Below are positions 42,565 to 51,538 of a stretch of 64,000 bases of DNA, in pieces; positions within the stretch are counted from its first letter, which is position 1, and each line of letters begins with the position of its first letter. Position numbers and translations under genes: made by a program. The notes beneath the pieces were generated by a model. That model was not told the origin of the DNA. It ran no database searches and saw nothing but the letters and a program-made list of their open reading frames with translations. The DNA comes from [Eubacterium] saphenum (GTDB lineage Bacteria; Bacillota; Clostridia; Peptostreptococcales; Anaerovoracaceae): positions 30,654 through 94,653 of the forward strand of contig SFHC01000007.1 in NCBI GenBank assembly GCA_004555725.1. The letters are read 5' to 3'.

Positions 42565-44190
42565 CTATAACTCACTCTCCAGCAGCTTCCGGTCGACTTT
42601 GCCGTTGGCAGTCAGCGGCATGCGGCTGAGCATGCGGATCTGACGCGGCACCATGTAAGCCGGCAGAAGCTCTTTCAGCGCCGTGCGGACGCTTTTTCGG
42701 TGTTCAAATGTATCGGTCAGTCCGCTCCCTGTTTCCGGAACGATGAAGGCGGTCAGAAAACGGATTCGGCCATCCCGCATATTCGGAATGACGGCGGCCT
42801 GCTTGACAGCATCCAGCTTCAGCAGGCTGTTTTCAATGTCTCCGAGTTCGATGCGGTAGCCGTGGAACTTGATTTGTTTATCAATGCGTCCTTCATAATA
42901 CAGCATGCCGTTCTCATCCTGATACCCTGCGTCGCCTGTGCGGTATGCCGGGCGAAATCCCTGCTGAAGACGGGCTGGAATTTCATCCGGAGACGCCGGG
43001 AATGGGAAGTAGCTGCCGTCCTTCTCAAGGAAAAAGCTGGCGGCGGTCTTGTCCGGCTCCTTGAAGTAGCCGACACCGACGGTGTTTCCTATAATCACCA
43101 TCTCTCCGGATTCTCCCGGAGCCGCACTGGTTCCCGGTTCCGCTTCAATGCGAATTTCTGTTCCCGGTTTGGCCATGCCGATCGGCAGCGGATCACTGGA
43201 ATCTGCCAGCTGCTTGGTAATGCGTACCGAGGTGACGCAGACCGTGCTTTCAGTTGGTCCGTAGGTGTTATAGACGTCTGCCTGCGGGAACCTCTTCAGC
43301 AGCTGCCGTGCCGTTGTGTTCCGGAGCGTTTCGCCGCAGAAGAGAAACCGCTGCAGGCGAGGAAGGCTGCTCTGGCTGAATCCCGGATCGCTCAGACAGA
43401 GATCAGCGAACGATGGAGTCGATACCCAGCATGAAATACCGGAATTCTCCAGATAATCCAAGAGTGTCGGCATATCCTGTTCCATTGCCTTGTCGACGGA
43501 GACAATCCCGGAACCAGTCGCCAGCGCGCAGTACAGATCCATCACCGACAGATCAAACGAATACGGCGCCTGATTCAGAAACACACCGTTATCCATGCCG
43601 GTGAGCGGACTGCACCAGTCCAGATAATTCGCCAGCGCGCCGGTGCTGATCTGCACGCCCTTTGGGTTTCCCGTGCTCCCGGATGTAAAAATAATGTACT
43701 GGACATCTTCAGGACGATTCTGGAATTCCGGTGAAATCTCCGGTCCGTCCGAGCAGAACTGTTCAATCTCCTCTTCAGAAAGGATGCGAGCCTGCGGCTT
43801 TTGATATATATCTGGTTCAGCTTCAGCGCCCGGTGCGTTCTGCATGTCCGCATCAGGCTCCGGAAAATCCCGGCACGCCAGCACCAGGCGGCTCTCCGTC
43901 ACATTTGCAATTCTGTAAATGCGGCTCGCCGGCATATTCATGTCCATCGGACAGTACGGATTGCCGGCGCGCGCCGCGGCCAGAAAGCAGACCAGCATAA
44001 GCGGTTCCTTATGTCCGTAAATCGGAATTGGAGAATGGTCATCCTTAAGCATCTCCCGGATTCTATATGCCAGCCTTCCGGACTTCTGCCAGAGCTGCCC
44101 GTAGGTCAGCTTCCCGTCACGAGATGAAAACACCAGGCGGCCCGGATCCGTTTCTGCAATATTTCTGATTGTATCTAATACATTCATCAT
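42565..44190 (-). CDS. dltA: D-alanine--D-alanyl carrier protein ligase DltA
   Basis: A 541-residue AMP-forming adenylation enzyme that activates D-alanine and loads it on DltC. The P-loop-like motif A3 is YIIFTSGSTGNPKGVQIS. VYNTYGPTEST is motif A5, YRTGDAGYQDENG motif A7, GRIDKQIKFHGYRIELGDIE motif A8, and LTANGKVDRKLL contains the catalytic A10 Lys. Length is somewhat above the usual 500-510. AAAGGAGAAA precedes the ATG. It begins the dlt operon, about 500 nt downstream of the two-component kinase gene on the same strand. Confidence 0.93.
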   Translation of the reverse strand: MMNVLDTIRNIAETDPGRLVFSSRDGKLTYGQLWQKSGRLAYRIREMLKDDHSPIPIYGHKEPLMLVCFLAAARAGNPYCPMDMNMPASRIYRIANVTESRLVLACRDFPEPDADMQNAPGAEAEPDIYQKPQARILSEEEIEQFCSDGPEISPEFQNRPEDVQYIIFTSGSTGNPKGVQISTGALANYLDWCSPLTGMDNGVFLNQAPYSFDLSVMDLYCALATGSGIVSVDKAMEQDMPTLLDYLENSGISCWVSTPSFADLCLSDPGFSQSSLPRLQRFLFCGETLRNTTARQLLKRFPQADVYNTYGPTESTVCVTSVRITKQLADSSDPLPIGMAKPGTEIRIEAEPGTSAAPGESGEMVIIGNTVGVGYFKEPDKTAASFFLEKDGSYFPFPASPDEIPARLQQGFRPAYRTGDAGYQDENGMLYYEGRIDKQIKFHGYRIELGDIENSLLKLDAVKQAAVIPNMRDGRIRFLTAFIVPETGSGLTDTFEHRKSVRTALKELLPAYMVPRQIRMLSRMPLTANGKVDRKLLESEL

Positions 44191-44200
44191 TTTCTCCTTT

Positions 44201-44237
44201 ACTTCGGTGATATCGATTTTATTTCAGTGACATCGAT
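44201..44237 (-). promoter_or_regulatory. Direct repeats just upstream of dltA
   Basis: Two 17-bp copies, ACTTCGGTGATATCGAT (44201-44217) and ATTTCAGTGACATCGAT (44221-44237), agree at 14 positions and are 20 bp apart, about two helical turns. OmpR-type regulators bind such direct repeats. They lie directly before the dltA ribosome site, so control by the neighbouring response regulator is a reasonable guess. Confidence 0.4.
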
Positions 44238-44528
44238 GCTTCACCGATCTGTTAAATGGAGTGCGTATTTAAGGTTATTTAGAAATGCGTTCGGCATTTC
44301 TTCTCTCTGCATGTCCGTCCGCGGCGGTCCGCCAGAAATGCAAAATATTAGGCGGATGCGTGCTTCACAGAAACGCAGCCAGAACTACGAGTCAGCACAG
44401 GTATGCGTATATGTGCATCTGCGCGGCCAGACACGTCATAATCCTTAGTGTTCTCTTACTGTATCAGATAGATATTAAATGTTTCTTAAATAGATATTAT
44501 TAATTGCTGAAATTTTAAGCGGTCGCCG

Positions 44529-44640
44529 GGGGGCGGCCGCCAGAAACAGCCCGGATACCCGTCCACCGGGTTTGTATACCTGAAACCCCCGTCCATTAGA
44601 AGGAAAAGAAGTTAATGGACGGGGGCGGCCGCGGGATTCA
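44529..44640. repeat. Dispersed GGACGGG palindromic element, copy 3
   Basis: CCCGTCC at 44558-44564 is followed by the linker TTTGTATACC (GTATAC 44574-44579). A near-perfect hairpin then joins CCCCCGTCCATTA to TAATGGACGGGGG (about 44586-44625). The flank GGGGGCGGCCGC occurs twice in this copy and once, inverted, in copy 2. It lies between the kinase terminator and the dltA leader. About 250 bp between 44240 and 44529 show nothing else clear. Confidence 0.75.
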
Positions 44641-44653
44641 AGCTGTCCGAGCA

Positions 44654-44687
44654 TAAAAAAAGCCTGCCGCGGCTGCCGGGCAGGCTG
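44654..44687 (-). terminator. Terminator of the two-component operon
   Basis: Read on the minus strand, AGCCTGCCC and GGCAGGCT pair and are followed by TTTTTTT, just after the kinase stop codon. Confidence 0.88.
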
Positions 44688-44692
44688 AGTGT

Positions 44693-46021
44693 TTACAAAA
44701 CGGTTCCGTCCAGCGGGAAGGAGAGGGCGATGCTGAACCGGCCATTTGCGGTTTTGGTAGCGCTGCTGCCGTTCATCTGCATCATCATGCTGGAGATGTT
44801 ATGCAGACCGATGCCGCTGCTCTCTGCCTGCTGTTGTGCAGACTGAGAAAGAACCCGGTTGCGGAAAATCACGATTACCTGGCTGCCGGAGGTTTCTACG
44901 CGGATGGTTACGGGGTACTGGGGATCGGCGTATTTAGTGATGTTGGAGACGATGTTGTCCATGATTCTGGCGACGTAGTCCTCGTTGACGCGGATTTTGG
45001 CGCTGTCCCAGTGAAAATCAGGTTTGCACTGAAATCCGTGCTGCATCAGGGTTGCTCCGGCCTCGGACAGTGAGTCGTACAGCAGGAGTTTTGCGTTTTG
45101 CGGGTTGCAGAGACGGACTTTCTGGTCGCCCCGGTCCACCAGTGCGTATTCAAACAGGTGATCGGTTAAGTTTTTCAGCCGGTGTGTTTTCTGATCGATT
45201 TTATCGATGTAGTCATAGAGCTGTTCTTCGGTTTTCCAGCGGTGCGACTTCAGAATTTCTGTGTAGAGCAGGATGGAAGTCAGCGGTGTGCGGATATCGT
45301 GAGACATGCTGGTGACCATGTTTTTATTAGCTTTCAGAAGGTCCTGTTCCAGTTTAAACTGGTCGCGGAGGGAACTGCGCATGCCGTTCAGCCCTTCTGC
45401 CAGTTCCGCCAGTTCATCGCGCCCTTTCACGGTCACTTCATAATCCAGATTTCCCGTTTCCAGGATGCCGATTTCATCGCGCAGGAGACGGATGTAGCGG
45501 ACTTCCCGGTTGATCGCGGCGAATACAATCAGCAGGAACAGCAGGAATCCGAGAAAGAGGATGCTTAATTCGATAATATTAGAAACACGGTAGTCATGCA
45601 GGCCATACAGAACCGCGATTCCTTTTGCGTCTTTGAAATTTACCTTATAAGTGGAACTGATGGACTGGTTCAGTGTGTCATCAAAACTCGTCGGATTATC
45701 CGGGTCATAGGAATCGTAGATTGTGGAGTTGCTCCGGTAAATAGACACGGAAATATTCGGGTATTTCTTGGTCCAGGCGGCGATCTCCTTGGTGTCGGTA
45801 GATTTCAGGTGATTTTTGTCGATGTAGTCCTGAAGATGGTCTACATAATCAGCGTTGCGGTCCTTCAGCTTCTGGGAAAAATGCGTATAGTAATCCGCCA
45901 GGATATAGTCCGCCGCCTGCATCAGGGTAAACGTGCCCACTAAAGAAATAACGGCGGCGATCGCAACAATAATCACCAGCCGCATGCGCAGAGATTTAAT
46001 TCTCAGGGATTTGATTTTCAA
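44693..46021 (-). CDS. Sensor histidine kinase next to the dlt operon
   Basis: A 442-residue membrane kinase. TTG 46021 is taken as start, since AAAGGGG lies upstream inside the response regulator gene, giving a 26-nt overlap; ATG about 12 codons later is an alternative. Helix 1 (LVIIVAIAAVISLVGTFTL) and helix 2 (ELSILFLGFLLFLLIVFAA) bracket an extracellular sensor of about 120 residues. HAMP follows, then MVTSMSHDIRTPLTSILLY with the phosphorylated His, and an HATPase domain with NIVSNITKYAD (N-box) and SSGIGLHNISSMM (G-box). Position suggests it senses envelope stress for dlt, but that is inferred. Confidence 0.87.
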   Translation of the reverse strand: MKIKSLRIKSLRMRLVIIVAIAAVISLVGTFTLMQAADYILADYYTHFSQKLKDRNADYVDHLQDYIDKNHLKSTDTKEIAAWTKKYPNISVSIYRSNSTIYDSYDPDNPTSFDDTLNQSISSTYKVNFKDAKGIAVLYGLHDYRVSNIIELSILFLGFLLFLLIVFAAINREVRYIRLLRDEIGILETGNLDYEVTVKGRDELAELAEGLNGMRSSLRDQFKLEQDLLKANKNMVTSMSHDIRTPLTSILLYTEILKSHRWKTEEQLYDYIDKIDQKTHRLKNLTDHLFEYALVDRGDQKVRLCNPQNAKLLLYDSLSEAGATLMQHGFQCKPDFHWDSAKIRVNEDYVARIMDNIVSNITKYADPQYPVTIRVETSGSQVIVIFRNRVLSQSAQQQAESSGIGLHNISSMMMQMNGSSATKTANGRFSIALSFPLDGTVL

Positions 46022-46715
46022 AACGATACCCCTTTCCCCAGATGGTCTTGATATACTTTGGTTTTTCCGGCGTCGGTTCAATCGCCATACGCAGTTTCCG
46101 GATGTGCACCATGACTGTGTTGCTGTTGTTGTAGAAATATGGCTCGTTCCAGACGCTTTCATAGATGTTCTGTGCGGAGAAGATCTTCCCCCGGTGCTGC
46201 ATCAGCAGCAGGAGGATCCGGTATTCAATGTCAGAAATCGAGATCTCTTTCTCTCCGCGAGATACTTCGTTGTATTTTGTGTTGATCCGCAGATCTCCGC
46301 ACTGAATGTATTTTTCTTCCTCGGATTCAGGATCGTCCTTTCCTTTATATGTCTTATACCGGCGAATCAGCGCCTTTACCCTTCCCAGAAGTTCGGAATA
46401 GGAGAACGGCTTTGGCAGATAATCGTCGCCGCCGGCCATCAGTCCGATCAGCTTGTCCGACTCCTGCGACTTTGCCGTGAGGAAAAGCACCGGAACATTG
46501 GAGGTCTTTCGCAGCTCCTCGCACGTCTTCAGCCCGGAAATCCCCGGCATCATAATATCCAGAATCACCAGGTCTGTGCTTCCGTTCACCATCTTGAGCG
46601 CGTCCGTGCCGTTCGAGGCTTCATCGACGTGAAAACTCTCGCTTTCCAGGAGAATGCGCACTCCCTCGCGGATATCTTCGTCATCTTCAACAATTAAAAT
46701 ATTTTCCCTGCTCAT
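45996..46715 (-). CDS. OmpR-family response regulator next to the dlt operon
   Basis: A 239-residue regulator. The receiver has NILIVEDDED (acidic pocket), LVILDIMMPG with the phospho-acceptor Asp, VLFLTAKSQ and YLPKPFS with the conserved Lys. The C-terminal winged helix includes ISISDIEYRILLLLMQHRGK, VWNEPYFYNNSNTVMVHIRKLR and IWGKGYRFE. It overlaps the kinase gene and shares its promoter (46769-46797). The order regulator-kinase-dltABCD on one strand mirrors DltRS-type systems, so dlt control is likely. Confidence 0.9.
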   Translation of the reverse strand: MSRENILIVEDDEDIREGVRILLESESFHVDEASNGTDALKMVNGSTDLVILDIMMPGISGLKTCEELRKTSNVPVLFLTAKSQESDKLIGLMAGGDDYLPKPFSYSELLGRVKALIRRYKTYKGKDDPESEEEKYIQCGDLRINTKYNEVSRGEKEISISDIEYRILLLLMQHRGKIFSAQNIYESVWNEPYFYNNSNTVMVHIRKLRMAIEPTPEKPKYIKTIWGKGYRFENQIPEN

Positions 46716-46768
46716 ATTTGTCAGCCTTTCTGATATGAATTCTGCTATGGTCCTTGTGACCCTTATAT

Positions 46769-46797
46769 ATACTATACTACGGCGAGGTTCTTAACAA
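46769..46797 (-). promoter_or_regulatory. Promoter of the two-component operon
   Basis: On the minus strand TTGTTA (46797-46792), 17 bp, TAGTAT (46774-46769). The start codon of the regulator is at 46715. Confidence 0.55.
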
Positions 46798-46842
46798 AAC
46801 CTTAAGACCGCCCTTAAAAGAACTGAAATGCTGTAGAGATAA

Positions 46843-46880
46843 ATAAAAACCGGACGCATCCTGATCAGATCGTCCGGTCA
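46843..46880 (-). terminator. Terminator after the purine permease gene
   Basis: On the minus strand ACCGGACG and CGTCCGGT pair and run into TTTTTATTT. Confidence 0.82.
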
Positions 46881-46990
46881 TTTTCAGCAGCTTGTTCAGT
46901 TATATATTTTCCGACAAAAGGCAGCAGCACCGGGAAACCAGCAAGACCGTTTCCCCTTGCGCCGTAATACTTTTGCCGCAGGAAAGCGGA

Positions 46991-48334
46991 TTACGCTTCG
47001 CGTTGAATATCCATGTCCTTCGGGAGCACCAGGTTCAGGAAAATAGCGATCAGGAAGACAACCGCTACGACGTTGTTGGCAAAAACCGACTGTGCAAGAG
47101 GCGGAAAGGCTTTCCAGATATCGGTCTCGCTGGTGGACGTGAATCCGATGCCGATCGCAAGAGACAGGGAAGCGATCGTAATATTGCGTTGGCTGAATCC
47201 GCACTTGGCAATCATCTGGATGCCAGAAGTCAGAATCGTTCCGAACATCATGATGGTGCAGCCTCCGAGAACTGAGGACGGCAGGGAGGCAAAGAAATTT
47301 CCGACCGGCGGAAGGAGTCCGGCGAGCAGCATGACACAGGCCCCGGTCATCAGGGTGAAGCGGTTCACGACGCCGGTCATGTTGATCAGGCCAACATTCT
47401 GAGAAAATGAGGTAACCGGCGGGGTTCCGAACAGCGAGGAAATCGCGGATGCGTATCCGTCGCAGGCGATGGAGCCGGAAATTTCTCTGGTTTCAATGTC
47501 GCGCTTCAGGCCAGCCGATACGAGCGCGGTTGTGTCTCCGATGGTTTCTGCCGCGGAAACCAGGAAAATGATGCAGGTGGAGAAGATCGCGCCGGCATGG
47601 AACTCCGGCTTGAACGGCATCAGATGCGGAACCGCGATGATTCCTCCCGACATGATGGCAGAAAGATCGACTTTGCCGAGAATGACGGAGACGATGTAGC
47701 CGACAATCAGGCCGACCAGAATCGACAGCTGTTTCTTGTAACCTTTCACCAGGCAGGTCCAGAGCAGGCAGGTAATCAGTGTGATGGACGCAATGATCAG
47801 GTTTTCCGCAGATCCGAAATCCTTGCCGTATCCGCCGCCGAACGAACGCGCGCCGACGCTGAACAGTGAATAACCGATAGATGTTACAACCGTAGCCGCA
47901 ACAATCGGCGAGATCAGCCGGCGCCAGTACTTGGCAAAGAGGCCGAGCGTGCCTTCAAAAATTCCGCCGATCAGAACCGAACCGACAACAGCACCGTAGC
48001 CATATGCGGCGCCGATGGAACTTAACACTGCAACAAACGTAAAACTGATCCCCATGACGATCGGCAGACCCGATCCGATGCGAAAATGCGGGTACAGCTG
48101 AATCAGCGTTGCAATTCCCGCAACAAACATAGCGTTCTGCAGAAGCATTGCAGTCTGCGCCTGAGACAGAGCCGGATGCGCCGCCGCTGCGATCATGGTG
48201 ATCGGCGTCAGATTTGCGACAAACATGGCCAGAACATGCTGCAGGCCGAACGGGATTGCCTTCCCAACCGGGACACGTCCGTCCAGATGGTAAATATTAG
48301 CCATACTGGCACTTGAAGATGATTTCTGATGCAT
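46991..48334 (-). CDS. NCS2-family purine/xanthine permease
   Basis: A 447-residue nucleobase:cation symporter. The start at ATG 48334 follows GAAAGAGAG on this strand; longer in-frame codons run into the upstream tandem repeat and look spurious. FGLQHVLAMFVANLTPITMI carries the Q-H motif of helix 1. FLVSAAETIGDTTALV holds the conserved Glu, and NVGLINMTGVVNRF is the helix 10 signature; both bind the base. It resembles PbuX/UapA-type xanthine or urate permeases. No purine riboswitch is visible in the leader. The base transported cannot be stated beyond the family. Confidence 0.87.
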   Translation of the reverse strand: MHQKSSSSASMANIYHLDGRVPVGKAIPFGLQHVLAMFVANLTPITMIAAAAHPALSQAQTAMLLQNAMFVAGIATLIQLYPHFRIGSGLPIVMGISFTFVAVLSSIGAAYGYGAVVGSVLIGGIFEGTLGLFAKYWRRLISPIVAATVVTSIGYSLFSVGARSFGGGYGKDFGSAENLIIASITLITCLLWTCLVKGYKKQLSILVGLIVGYIVSVILGKVDLSAIMSGGIIAVPHLMPFKPEFHAGAIFSTCIIFLVSAAETIGDTTALVSAGLKRDIETREISGSIACDGYASAISSLFGTPPVTSFSQNVGLINMTGVVNRFTLMTGACVMLLAGLLPPVGNFFASLPSSVLGGCTIMMFGTILTSGIQMIAKCGFSQRNITIASLSLAIGIGFTSTSETDIWKAFPPLAQSVFANNVVAVVFLIAIFLNLVLPKDMDIQREA

Positions 48335-48445
48335 AAAAACTCTCTTTCTGTGTGATGCAAAAAATGAATATAAATGAAATATATAAATGTAATGTTCAAG
48401 CTGCGCCGCGGGGGCTGTCTTGCGCTGCCTGCGGAGTAGCGCAGA

Positions 48446-48571
48446 CAGCGTAAACCGCAGGCGGCCTTGCATCGGCAGTTCGCCGGAACATTTGGCCACG
48501 GCGCAGCGTAAACTGCAGGCGGCCTTGCATTGGCAATTTGCTGGAAGAACCTGGCCGCGGCGCAGCGTGTG
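48446..48571. repeat. Short tandem repeat, period 58-59 bp
   Basis: About 2.2 copies start at 48446, 48504 and 48563, each opening with CAGCGT and containing CAGGCGGCCTTGCAT. They lie in the upstream region of the purine permease (minus strand). The following 48620-48780 is GC-rich with repeated GACGCGC/GGCGCGG words. No gene is seen between 48335 and 48825. Confidence 0.65.
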
Positions 48572-48825
48572 AATGAAACGATTTTATCATTTTGCACAAT
48601 CGATGTCCAGACTTACGGGAAATTAAGGCGTGCATGTCCCGCCCATCGGGTGTAAGATGAAAAGACGCGCGGCGCGGTAAATCATAAGATGAAGCGGCGC
48701 GGCGTCAACCGATAAAATAAATAGACGCGCCGGAGCGCACGGAGGATTTTTTTTCATGCGGGACGGCGCGGACAGAATATCGCATATGGGCATATAATAT
48801 GTAAGTCAATGCAGGAGGATGGCAG

Positions 48826-51270
48826 ATGGATATACAGAAAATCATTACCAGTGAGCTGAAGATCCGGCCGGAGCAGACGCAGGCGGTGATTGAACTGATT
48901 GATGACGGGAATACGATTCCGTTCATCGCCCGCTACCGGAAAGAGGTAACGGGCGGTTTGAATGACGAGGTGCTGAGAGCCTTCGATCAGCGCCTGCAGT
49001 ACCTGAGAAACCTGGAAGACCGCAAGGCGGTTGTCCGGGCGTCGATCGAGGAGCAGGGCAAGATGACGGAGGAGCTTTCCCGGGAACTGGAACGGGCGGA
49101 GACGGCGGTGCAGGTAGAAGATCTCTACCGCCCGTATAAACCAAAACGCCGTACCAGGGCTATGATTGCAAGAGAAAAAGGCGTACTTCCACTTGCTGAA
49201 TACTTTTTGTCGAAAGAAAACACGGGTGCGGAGGATCCGATGGAGGAAGCGGCAAAATATATCAGCAAGGAAAAAGATGTAGAAACTGCAGAGCAGGCGG
49301 TTCAATATGCAGAGGATATCATTGCCGGGGATTTCTCGGACGATCCGGAAGTCCGGAAATGGATGCGCGAGAATGCGGAAGCGCACGGCACGGTGGTGTC
49401 AGAAGCCAAGGATAAGGAGGCCGAGTCCCCGTACGAGAATTATTACGAGTACCAGGAGCCGGTAAAGAAGATTCCGTCCCACAGAGTTCTGGCGATCAAC
49501 CGCGGCGAGAAGGAAAAATTTTTGAAGGTGCAGGTGGAGGTGCCGGAAGACGGCGTCGAGCGTTTTGAGGAGAAGCGAATGGAGGAAATCGGCCGCCCGG
49601 CAACGCGCCCGTATGTCCGTGAAGCGCTTCAGGATGGCTATAAACGCCTGATTCAGCCGTCGGTGGAGACAGAAATCCGCGGCGAACTGACTGAAAAAGC
49701 GGAGGACGGCGCGATTGAGGTATTCGGAAAGAACCTGCGCCAGCTTCTGATGCAGCCGCCTATTGCGGGAAAAACGGTGCTTGGCTGGGATCCGGCGTTC
49801 CGTACTGGCTGCAAGCTCGCCGTCGTCGATCCGACCGGGAAAGTTCTGGATACCAAGGTAATTTTTCCGACCGCTCCGCAGAATCGCGTAGAGGAGGCAA
49901 AGCGTGAACTGCTCAAGATGGTGAAGCGCTGGCATGTTGACGTGATTTCTCTGGGAAACGGAACGGCATCCAGGGAATCGGAGCAGATTATCGCTGATTT
50001 TATCCGGGAAAGCGGGCTTCCGCTGGAATACGCGATTGTCAATGAAGCAGGCGCGAGTGTATACTCCGCGAGTGAACTGGCCGCGGAGGAATTTCCGCAG
50101 TTTGACGTCGGACAGAGGAGTGCGGCGTCCATGGCCAGAAGGCTTCAGGATCCGCTTGCCGAGCTCGTGAAAATCGACCCGCGCTCCATCGGCGTCGGAC
50201 AGTATCAGCACGACATGAATCAGAAAAAGCTCGGAAACGCCCTGTCCGCGGTCGTAGAGGACTGCGTGAACCAGGTGGGTGTGGACGTGAATACCGCGTC
50301 CGCTGCGCTTCTGGAGTACGTTTCCGGAATCAGCAAAACCGTGGCAAAGAACATCGTTGCCTACCGTGAAGAAAACGGGCCGTTTACCAGCCGCAGGCAG
50401 CTTCTGAAAGTTTCCAAACTCGGGCCGAAGGCATTCCAGCAGAGCGCCGGATTCCTGCGGATCCGCGGCGGTGAAGAGGTTCTGGACATGACCGCCGTAC
50501 ATCCGGAAAGCTACAAACCGGCAAAGGAACTGCTGCGCCAGCTCGGCTTCACCGAGGATGATGTCCGCAGCGGAAAAACGCGTCCGCTGCGCGCCTCCAG
50601 CCTGAAAGAAGCGGGCGTAACCGAACAGAGCCTCGCAGAGGACCTCGGCATCGGCATTTACACCCTGCGCGATATTCTCTCCGAACTGGAAAAACCGGGT
50701 CGAGATCCGCGCGACGAGGTCCAGAAGCCGATTTTGAGAAGCGACGTCCTGAGTATGGAAGATCTGACACCAGGCATGAAACTGAAAGGCACCGTCCGCA
50801 ACATCGTAGATTTCGGAGCTTTTGTCGATATCGGCGTTCATGAAGACGGCCTCGTGCACATCTCCGAAATGGCCGACCACTACATCAGCCATCCTCTGGA
50901 AGTTGTAAAAGTCGGAGACATCGTCACCGTCTGGGTCCTCAGCGTCGACCTGAAAAAACAGCGGATCGCCCTGACCATGAAGAACCCGGATCAGGAAACG
51001 GTCTCTTCTTCGACAAAAAACAGTCCGGCAAGGAATAACGCCTCCCGCGCCGGCCGGCAGCCAGTAACAGACCGCGCAAACAGCGCCGGCCGCCGAAACG
51101 GCAACAGTAACGGCGACAGCAGCCGCAACCGCGGGAATAACCGCGGAAGCCGCAATCGCCGGGACGGTAATTCCGGCAAATCTGGAAACCACTCCGGCAA
51201 GAACCGGAAACCGGAGAAACTCGCCGGCCTCGACGACCTCCTGAAAAAATACCAGAAACACTATCATTAA
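48826..51270 (+). CDS. tex: Tex-family RNA-binding protein
   Basis: An 814-residue protein of the Tex/YhgF family, which binds nucleic acid and affects transcription. GGAGGATGGCAG precedes the ATG. The N-terminal helical Tex domain begins ITSELKIRPEQTQAVIELI and has IPFIARYRKEVTGGL. A YqgF-like nuclease fold occupies about 320-450 (VLGWDPAFRTGCKLAVVD). Helix-hairpin-helix motifs follow (VSGISKTVAKNIVAYRE), and an S1 domain at about 640-710 (LKGTVRNIVDFGAFVDIG). The last 90 residues are Asn/Arg/Gly/Ser-rich, an RNA-binding-type tail longer than in most homologues. Confidence 0.93.
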   Translation: MDIQKIITSELKIRPEQTQAVIELIDDGNTIPFIARYRKEVTGGLNDEVLRAFDQRLQYLRNLEDRKAVVRASIEEQGKMTEELSRELERAETAVQVEDLYRPYKPKRRTRAMIAREKGVLPLAEYFLSKENTGAEDPMEEAAKYISKEKDVETAEQAVQYAEDIIAGDFSDDPEVRKWMRENAEAHGTVVSEAKDKEAESPYENYYEYQEPVKKIPSHRVLAINRGEKEKFLKVQVEVPEDGVERFEEKRMEEIGRPATRPYVREALQDGYKRLIQPSVETEIRGELTEKAEDGAIEVFGKNLRQLLMQPPIAGKTVLGWDPAFRTGCKLAVVDPTGKVLDTKVIFPTAPQNRVEEAKRELLKMVKRWHVDVISLGNGTASRESEQIIADFIRESGLPLEYAIVNEAGASVYSASELAAEEFPQFDVGQRSAASMARRLQDPLAELVKIDPRSIGVGQYQHDMNQKKLGNALSAVVEDCVNQVGVDVNTASAALLEYVSGISKTVAKNIVAYREENGPFTSRRQLLKVSKLGPKAFQQSAGFLRIRGGEEVLDMTAVHPESYKPAKELLRQLGFTEDDVRSGKTRPLRASSLKEAGVTEQSLAEDLGIGIYTLRDILSELEKPGRDPRDEVQKPILRSDVLSMEDLTPGMKLKGTVRNIVDFGAFVDIGVHEDGLVHISEMADHYISHPLEVVKVGDIVTVWVLSVDLKKQRIALTMKNPDQETVSSSTKNSPARNNASRAGRQPVTDRANSAGRRNGNSNGDSSRNRGNNRGSRNRRDGNSGKSGNHSGKNRKPEKLAGLDDLLKKYQKHYH

Positions 51271-51311
51271 TATATAAGTATATAAGAAGGAAAATATCGG
51301 ACAAAAATATC

Positions 51312-51363
51312 GGACGCAGCAAATTTCAGTCACTGGACACATGAAGGGACGGGAGCTGCGTCC
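51312..51363 (+). repeat. Solitary hairpin heading array 1
   Basis: GGACGCAGC (51312-51320) pairs with GCTGCGTCC (51355-51363), the same arms and size as in the 102-bp array that follows, but without the 13-bp palindrome in front. It lies 40 nt after the tex stop codon and could also end the tex transcript. Confidence 0.7.
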
Positions 51364-51402
51364 GATTAGATTTCAAGGATAAGAAATTATAAAGGGGCGG
51401 AT

Positions 51403-51536
51403 AGGGAATAAAGGAGTGAATGAGAAATAAAGATGTGAATAGGGAATAAAGGAGTGAATGAGAAATAAAGAGGTGCATAGGGAATAAAGAGATGGATAGG
51501 AAATAAAGGGGTGAATAGGAAATAAAGAGATGGTAT
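51403..51536 (+). repeat. 19-bp minisatellite
   Basis: Seven imperfect copies of a 19-bp unit, consensus AGGGAATAAAGRGRTGRAT, run head to tail. They separate the solitary hairpin from the first regular unit of array 1. The unit is purine-rich on the plus strand. Confidence 0.8.
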
Positions 51537-51538
51537 AA

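Noticed and set aside
49399..51342. A 647-codon frame antisense to tex
   Set aside because: The plus strand encodes a complete Tex protein with all domains; the reverse frame has no recognisable motif.
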